DNA from: an uncultured Lachnospiraceae bacterium
Lineage (GTDB): Bacteria > Bacillota > Clostridia > Lachnospirales > Lachnospiraceae
NCBI GenBank assembly: GCA_900315735.1
Contig: ONAD01000001.1
Location: forward strand, 186,001-250,000
Length of the DNA: 64,000 nucleotides
Direction: 5' to 3'
The notes under the pieces are model-generated. The model searched no databases and was not told the DNA's origin. It was given only the letters and a program-made list of their open reading frames with translations. A program made the translations under genes and the position numbers. Within the stretch, counting starts at the first letter, position 1. Each line of letters opens with the position of its first letter. Shown here piece after piece: positions 63,935 through 64,000 of the stretch.

Positions 63935-64000
63935 ATGCTAGAACAGGTACTTCAGATTTTCCCAGCAGAGCTTCGGAAAATGCTGCTTGCAAATAAAGAT
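63935..64000 (+). CDS. 5' end of a CDS of unknown identity (3' truncated)
   Basis: Twenty-two codons from ATG 63935 are open to the end of the window and read MLEQVLQIFPAELRKMLLAN plus KD. A GGGAGTGA site lies upstream; an in-frame GTG at 63920 is also possible. The opening resembles the helical start of sporulation protein SpoIIIAA, but 22 residues are too few to decide. Confidence 0.5.
   Translation, partial: MLEQVLQIFPAELRKMLLANKD

Noticed and set aside
1-64000. Mobile elements, CRISPR arrays and tRNA genes
   Set aside because: No transposase or integrase frames, no regularly spaced repeats and no cloverleaf with a TTC-loop sequence were seen by reading.

Overview
This window is a chromosomal segment from a motile, spore-forming, low-to-moderate G+C Firmicute. 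It is most likely a Lachnospiraceae member of the Roseburia/Agathobacter/Lachnospira type. The evidence is a Gram-positive PolC, CodY, an intact sigma-K gene, a Bacillus-type chemotaxis set (CheC, CheD, FliY), strong AGGAGG ribosome binding sites and a gene order close to the ancestral Firmicutes order seen in B. subtilis (dprA-topA ... codY-fla/che-sigD-swrB-rpsB-tsf ... pyrH-frr-uppS-cdsA-dxr-rseP ... polC). The genus is inferred. No phage, insertion sequence, CRISPR array or tRNA gene was found.

Region 1 (1-7924) is housekeeping: the 3' end of trpS, a convergent RluD-type pseudouridine synthase, sigK, then yifB/comM, dprA, topA and codY. The codY promoter is flanked by two CodY-box-like sequences, and codY is followed by a strong hairpin.

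Region 2 (about 8078-42457) is one very long fla/che cluster read on the + strand. It contains flgB-flgC-fliE-fliF-fliG-fliH-fliI-fliJ-motE-like-fliK-flgD-TIGR02530-flgE, a 250-base regulatory gap, motA-motB-fliL-fliM-fliY-cheY-fliO-fliP-fliQ-fliR-flhB-flhA-flhF-flhG-ycgR-like-cheB-cheA-cheW, a hairpin, cheC-cheD-small membrane protein-sigD-fapA-like-hypothetical-swrB-like-MltG-N-like. It encodes the rod/hook/basal body, export apparatus, stator, switch and most of the chemotaxis core, plus the sigma factor for late flagellar genes. Filament genes (fliC, fliD, flgK, flgL), flgM and cheR are not in the window. Two long perfect hairpins lacking U-tracts, both beginning ATATAG and ending CTATAT or CCTATAT, sit after flgE and after cheW.

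Region 3 (42458-57090) is the conserved translation/envelope/replication block. rpsB has its own near-consensus promoter and a structured leader, and is followed by tsf. A terminator and a new promoter then introduce a polysaccharide deacetylase and a bactofilin, followed by pyrH, frr, uppS, cdsA, dxr, rseP, ispG and polC. The bactofilin has a second, internal, in-frame start with an ideal ribosome binding site.

Region 4 (57091-64000) holds purine salvage genes (punA, an SAH/MTA-deaminase-type amidohydrolase), an MBL-fold hydrolase, a 54-residue membrane peptide gene, alaS and rpsU. After rpsU lie two terminators and then about 230 bases of gene-free, highly self-complementary DNA. Its ends are closed by a perfect 14-base-pair stem, so it probably encodes a large structured non-coding RNA. 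This is the least explained element in the window. A truncated CDS begins at 63935.
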